Assembly (NCBI GenBank): GCA_910586955.1
Contig: CAJUMM010000092.1
Location: forward strand, 1-10,097
DNA from: an uncultured Lachnospiraceae bacterium
Lineage (GTDB): Bacteria > Bacillota > Clostridia > Lachnospirales > Lachnospiraceae
Length of the DNA: 10,097 nt
Direction of reading: 5' to 3'
In this document: piece by piece, positions 6,975 to 10,097 of the stretch
Numbering within the stretch: the first letter of the stretch is position 1
How the letters are laid out: each line of letters opens with the position of its first letter
Translations under genes and position numbers: made by a program
The notes under the pieces: generated by a model
Databases searched by the model: none
Seen by the model: only the letters and a program-made list of their open reading frames with translations
What the model was told of the DNA's origin: nothing

Positions 6975-6980
6975 TACAAT
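6975..6980 (+). promoter_or_regulatory. Possible upstream htpG promoter (extended -10 only)
   Basis: TACAAT is preceded by TGT, giving a TGn extended -10 on the plus strand (6972-6980). No convincing -35 is seen. If used, transcription would start near 6987, placing the CIRCE element at about +23 to +49, the classical leader position. This is weaker than the promoter at 7044-7072. Confidence 0.25.
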
Positions 6981-7008
6981 TCTGTTAATAAATACTATTT
7001 GCGCTTTG

Positions 7009-7035
7009 TTAGCACTCACATTTAAAGAGTGCTGA
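7009..7035 (+). promoter_or_regulatory. CIRCE operator (HrcA binding site) upstream of htpG
   Basis: The left arm TTAGCACTC (7009-7017) and right arm GAGTGCTGA (7027-7035) are separated by exactly 9 nt. This matches the CIRCE consensus TTAGCACTC-N9-GAGTGCTAA at 17 of 18 arm positions. CIRCE is the binding site of the heat-shock repressor HrcA and normally controls groESL and dnaK operons. Here it lies 86 nt before the htpG start codon and 9 nt upstream of the best -35 box. Confidence 0.93.
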
Positions 7036-7043
7036 TTTTTCTA

Positions 7044-7072
7044 TTGACTTTTCCTTTTTCCCATATTACAAT
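7044..7072 (+). promoter_or_regulatory. Sigma-A type promoter of htpG
   Basis: TTGACT (7044-7049) and TACAAT (7067-7072) are 17 nt apart, each matching the sigma-A consensus at five of six positions. The predicted start is near 7079, giving a leader of about 43 nt that contains AAAGGAG 10 nt before the htpG ATG. The CIRCE element lies immediately upstream rather than downstream of this promoter. Confidence 0.7.
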
Positions 7073-7121
7073 GTATTTCAGAAAAATAAAGTCCAAACAG
7101 AGACAAAGGAGTGAATGAAAA

Positions 7122-9182
7122 ATGGCTGACATGCACGGAAGTCTTTCCATCAACAGCGAAAATATTTTTCCGATTATTAAAAAATGGCTCTATTCCGACC
7201 ACGACATTTTCTTCCGGGAGCTGGTCTCCAACGGCTGCGACGCCATCACCAAGCTGAAGAAGCTGGAGCTGATGGGGGAGTATACCTATCCCGACAACTT
7301 TAAGAACCGCATCCGGATCGTGGTAAACCCCGAGGAAAAAACCCTGAAATTCATTGATACCGGCCTGGGCATGACTGCAGAGGAGGTAAAGGAGTACATC
7401 AACCAGATCGCCTTCTCCGGCGCCACGGATTTCCTGGAGAAATACAAAGACAAGACCAATGAGGACCAGATTATCGGCCACTTCGGACTGGGCTTCTACT
7501 CTGCTTTCATGGTGGCAGATGAAGTCCATATCGATACTCTTTCCTATCAGAAGGATGCCAAGGCCGTACACTGGGAGTGCGACGGCGGGACCGAGTACGA
7601 GATGTCCGACGGCAGCCGCACAGAGGTGGGCACGGAGATTACCCTCTTCCTCAATGAAGACAGCCTGGAGTTCGCCAACGAGTACCGTGCCCGGGAAGTC
7701 ATCAGCAAGTACTGTTCCTTTATGCCGGTGGAGATCTTCCTGGAGAAGGCAAACGCCGAGCAGGAGTACGAGACCATTGACGAGGCGGACTTAAAAGAGG
7801 ACGACGTGGTGGTGGAGCGCATCCACGAGGAGGCCAAGACCGAGGAGGTGGAAAAGGAGGACGGCACCAAGGAGACCCAGGAGATCTCCCCTGCCCGGGA
7901 CCGGGTCAAGATCAACAAGCGCCCCGTCTCCTTAAGCGATACGGCTCCCCTGTGGGGCAAGCATCCCAATGAGTGCACGGAGGAAGAATACCTGGCCTTC
8001 TACCGGAAAGTATTTATGGACTACAAGGAACCCCTGTTCTGGATTCACCTGAACATGGACTATCCCTTTAACCTGAAAGGAATCCTCTACTTCCCCAAGA
8101 TCAACACGGAGTACGATTCCATCGAGGGCACCATTAAGCTGTACAACAACCAGGTATTTATCGCCGACAACATTAAAGAAGTCATTCCGGAGTTCCTGAT
8201 GCTCTTAAAAGGCGTTATTGACTGCCCGGATCTGCCCCTGAACGTTTCCAGAAGCGCCCTGCAGAACGACGGCTTCGTAAAGAAAATCTCCGATTATATC
8301 ACCAAGAAGGTGGCGGACAAGCTCACCGGCATGTGCAAGACGGATCGGGAGAACTACGAGAAATACTGGGACGATATCAATCCCTTTATCAAATTCGGCT
8401 GCCTGAAAGACGATAAATTCTGCGAGAAAATGATGGACTACCTGCTGTTCAAGGATTTGGAGGGCAAATACCTGACCATCAAGGATCTGGTTCCCGAAGA
8501 GGAAACCCCGGAAGTGGATGTGGTGGAAAATCCCGATGAGGAAACCACAGAAGAAGCGGAGCAGGAGAAAGAGCCGGAAAAAACTACCGTCTTCTACGTG
8601 ACGGACGAGATCCAGCAGAGCCAGTATATCAATCTCTTTAAGGAGGAAGGCAAGAACGCCGTTATCCTGAAACACAACATTGACTCTCCCTTTATTTCCC
8701 ATTTGGAAATGAAGAATGAGCATGTAAAATTCCAGCGCATTGATGCGGATCTGACGGATGATTTTGTGGAAACCGTTTCCGAAGAAGAGATGAAAGAGAC
8801 AGCGGATTCCCTGACGGAAATTTTCCGCAAGGCCCTGAACAACGACAAGCTGGATGTAAAGGTGGAGAAGATCAAGAATGAAAATGTCTCCTCCATGATT
8901 ACTCTCTCCGAGGAGAGCCGCCGGATGCAGGATATGATGAAAATGTACAACATGTACGGCATGGATCCCAATATGTTCGGAGGCGGAGGGGAAACCCTGG
9001 TACTGAATGCCAACAACAAGCTGGTACAGTACATTCTGAACCACAGTGAATCCGAGCAGGTAAACCTGTTCTGCGAACAGCTCTACGATCTGGCCCTTAT
9101 CAGCCACAAGCCTTTGGCGCCTGAGGCCATGACCAAGTTTATCGCCCGGAGCAATGAAATTATGATGCTGCTGGCCAAATAA
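7122..9182 (+). CDS. htpG: Molecular chaperone HtpG (bacterial Hsp90)
   Basis: HtpG is a dimeric, cytosolic, ATP-driven chaperone that remodels client proteins under stress. The 686-residue product shows an N-terminal GHKL ATPase domain: catalytic Glu33 and Asn37 in RELVSNGCDA, nucleotide-binding Asp79 in DTGLGMT, and the lid/glycine segment GHFGLGFYSAFMVAD (119-133). Next come the middle domain, with the conserved Arg377 in PLNVSRSALQND, and a C-terminal dimerisation region (about 560-686). It is longer than the roughly 625 residues of E. coli HtpG. The extra length is mainly in charged stretches at about 211-260 (linker, Glu/Lys rich) and 458-487 (very acidic). NGCDA and GHFGLG are variants of the common NASDA and GQFGVG. 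The start has AAAGGAG 10 nt upstream. It is a single-gene unit with a CIRCE-associated promoter and a strong terminator. Confidence 0.98.
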   Translation: MADMHGSLSINSENIFPIIKKWLYSDHDIFFRELVSNGCDAITKLKKLELMGEYTYPDNFKNRIRIVVNPEEKTLKFIDTGLGMTAEEVKEYINQIAFSGATDFLEKYKDKTNEDQIIGHFGLGFYSAFMVADEVHIDTLSYQKDAKAVHWECDGGTEYEMSDGSRTEVGTEITLFLNEDSLEFANEYRAREVISKYCSFMPVEIFLEKANAEQEYETIDEADLKEDDVVVERIHEEAKTEEVEKEDGTKETQEISPARDRVKINKRPVSLSDTAPLWGKHPNECTEEEYLAFYRKVFMDYKEPLFWIHLNMDYPFNLKGILYFPKINTEYDSIEGTIKLYNNQVFIADNIKEVIPEFLMLLKGVIDCPDLPLNVSRSALQNDGFVKKISDYITKKVADKLTGMCKTDRENYEKYWDDINPFIKFGCLKDDKFCEKMMDYLLFKDLEGKYLTIKDLVPEEETPEVDVVENPDEETTEEAEQEKEPEKTTVFYVTDEIQQSQYINLFKEEGKNAVILKHNIDSPFISHLEMKNEHVKFQRIDADLTDDFVETVSEEEMKETADSLTEIFRKALNNDKLDVKVEKIKNENVSSMITLSEESRRMQDMMKMYNMYGMDPNMFGGGGETLVLNANNKLVQYILNHSESEQVNLFCEQLYDLALISHKPLAPEAMTKFIARSNEIMMLLAK

Positions 9183-9195
9183 AAAAAGGATACAA

Positions 9196-9245
9196 AAATC
9201 CCCGGACTTTCACAAAAATGAAAAGTCCGGGGATTTCCTTTTCTT
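9196..9245. terminator. Bidirectional terminator between htpG and the GntR gene
   Basis: A perfect 15-bp inverted repeat (9196-9210 and 9222-9236, AAATCCCCGGACTTT and its complement) encloses an 11-nt loop. On the plus strand it is followed by a T-rich tract (TTTCCTTTTC). On the minus strand it is followed by a T-rich run, TTTTTGTATCC then TTTTTTT. It starts 14 nt after the htpG stop codon, and the minus-strand gene ends at 9246, so it can serve both convergent genes. Confidence 0.93.
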
Positions 9246-9974
9246 CTAAGGCTTCTTCTCCACCCGGTAACGGAAAGACGTGTACTCCGGCAGGTAATAG
9301 GACAAGGTATACTCCACCAAAACCTCTGCCTGATCGTATCCCAGATATTCAAACACAAACACCTTTCTGTCCCGGTCCAGCTTCAAAAGCCCGGCGTACT
9401 GTTCCGGCGGAAAGGCAATCTGCAGGTAAGACTCAATTTTCTTCGGAAGCCTCCCGTGGAGCTCCATATACTCATAGAGAGAGCCTTCCGCAAAATCATA
9501 CCGTTCCGCATCCCAGAAAGGCTCTGCCGGAAAATAAGTTTTCTGCACCGCATAGGGCTCCTCATTCACATAGGAAAGCCGTACCATCTCATACAGTTTC
9601 CGGCTATCGGGGAATTTATCCGCCAGCTCTCCCTCCACCGGAATCTTGTGAAAAGAGATCACCCGCCGGAAGGAACGATAGCCGGACTGCCGGATCAGCA
9701 TACTTAAGCTCACCGCATTCCCGGAAGCCTGATCGATCTGGGCCGTTCCCTGGGGAAGGCGCACCACATAGGTGCCGCTTCCCCTCTGGGCTTTGATAAG
9801 CCCCTGTTCCTCCAGACCCTTAAGAGCCTTGCGGACCGTCAGACGGTTAATCCCGTACTGCTGGGCCATCACCCGCTCCGAATCCAGCTTATCACCGATC
9901 CGGTATTCCCCTCTCACCATTTTCTCCTTGATGCTGTTCATCAGCTGCATATAGAGTGCGTCATACTCCAGCAT
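9246..9974 (-). CDS. GntR family transcriptional regulator, HutC/UTRA type
   Basis: A 242-residue DNA-binding regulator. Residues about 8-72 form the GntR winged helix-turn-helix: IGDKLDSERVMAQQYGINRLTVRKALKGLEEQGLI, followed by the wing RGSGTYVV. Residues about 90-234 fit a UTRA effector-binding domain of the HutC subgroup (RLSYVNEEPYAVQKTYFP, then SLYEYMELHG, with VFEYLGYDQAEVLVEYTLSYY near the end). Members of this group usually sense sugar phosphates, amino acid derivatives or similar small molecules and repress adjacent catabolic or transport genes. The effector here is unknown. The start at 9974 has AGGAG 11 nt upstream, a little far. That site lies within the end of the preceding gene, whose stop codon falls 14 nt into this gene. 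Translational coupling with that gene is likely. It ends 1 nt past the bidirectional terminator. Confidence 0.93.
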   Translation of the reverse strand: MLEYDALYMQLMNSIKEKMVRGEYRIGDKLDSERVMAQQYGINRLTVRKALKGLEEQGLIKAQRGSGTYVVRLPQGTAQIDQASGNAVSLSMLIRQSGYRSFRRVISFHKIPVEGELADKFPDSRKLYEMVRLSYVNEEPYAVQKTYFPAEPFWDAERYDFAEGSLYEYMELHGRLPKKIESYLQIAFPPEQYAGLLKLDRDRKVFVFEYLGYDQAEVLVEYTLSYYLPEYTSFRYRVEKKP

Positions 9975-10097
9975 GTTCCGTTACGCTCCTAAACCGATAG
10001 AAATCACTCACCGAGACGATTTCAAAATATTCAAAGGGTTCCGTATCCCCCAGATACGTATTTCCCTTGATCATCAAAAGTTCCCGGTCCCTGCAGG
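9961..10097 (-). CDS. 3' end of an unidentified gene, cut by the window edge
   Basis: On the minus strand a frame is open from the right edge to a TGA at 9961-9963 and gives 44 residues, including RELLMIKGNTYLGDTEPFEY and ending SVTEHAGV. The other two frames hit stops within this stretch. The residue mix (charged, with aromatic positions spaced as in a beta strand plus helix) looks like real protein. The TGA overlaps the start of the GntR gene by 14 nt and the AGGAG for GntR lies inside it, a common arrangement in coupled operons. I do not recognise the family. It may be the gene, or one of the genes, that the GntR protein controls. Confidence 0.55.
   Translation of the reverse strand, partial: CRDRELLMIKGNTYLGDTEPFEYFEIVSVSDFYRFRSVTEHAGV

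Noticed and set aside
7115..7129. Five-codon mini frame (ATG AAA AAT GGC TGA) overlapping the htpG start, near the AAAGGAG site.
   Set aside because: Only 3 nt separates the AAAGGAG from this ATG, which is too close, and such a short frame is easily chance. The htpG ATG at 7122 has acceptable spacing.
8205..9107. Minus-strand open frame of 300 codons opposite htpG.
   Set aside because: Antisense shadow rich in Phe/Leu/His/Ile, produced by the Glu/Lys-rich coding strand of htpG; no family features.

Overview
The window is a compact, mostly coding stretch from a Gram-positive Firmicute, most likely a Lachnospiraceae-type Clostridium relative. The reasons are strong AGGAGG-like ribosome binding sites, a CIRCE/HrcA heat-shock operator, clostridial-style families (DUF5721-like, DUF4358, DHHW protein) and a DegV protein. 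I see no RNA genes, mobile elements, CRISPR arrays or long repeats. The taxonomic call is inference from gene families and signals only.

Layout. (1) 1-2490, minus strand: a degV-type fatty-acid-binding gene, with a strong terminator behind it and its own operator-bearing promoter, follows an M18 family aminopeptidase. (2) 2441-3012: a divergent promoter region with a 14-bp perfect palindrome drives the aminopeptidase leftward and a small DUF5721-like gene rightward. (3) 2999-6941, minus strand: a tight four-gene operon encodes a membrane-anchored SGNH/GDSL hydrolase, a DUF4358 protein, an MBOAT O-acyltransferase and a DHHW (AlgJ/AlgX-like) protein. This is most simply read as an envelope O-acylation machine. 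Its last gene overlaps the 3' end of the DUF5721-like gene tail to tail. (4) 6893-7121: a divergent regulatory region carries an extended -10 promoter for the operon, and a CIRCE element and promoter(s) for htpG. (5) 7122-9245: htpG (bacterial Hsp90), closed by a bidirectional terminator. (6) 9246-10097, minus strand: a GntR/UTRA regulator overlaps the end of an incomplete upstream gene that runs off the window.

How they work together. In the four-gene operon, the MBOAT protein would pass an acyl (probably acetyl) group across the membrane. The two surface-exposed SGNH-type proteins would then place it on, or remove it from, an exported polysaccharide or wall polymer. DUF4358 is an unassigned membrane-anchored partner. 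htpG appears to be under HrcA control, unlike htpG of Bacillus subtilis. The remaining genes look like independent housekeeping or regulatory units. Nothing here is a clear-cut new defence or mobile system. The most interesting parts are the acylation operon with its DUF4358 subunit, the CIRCE placement at htpG, and the palindromic divergent promoter.
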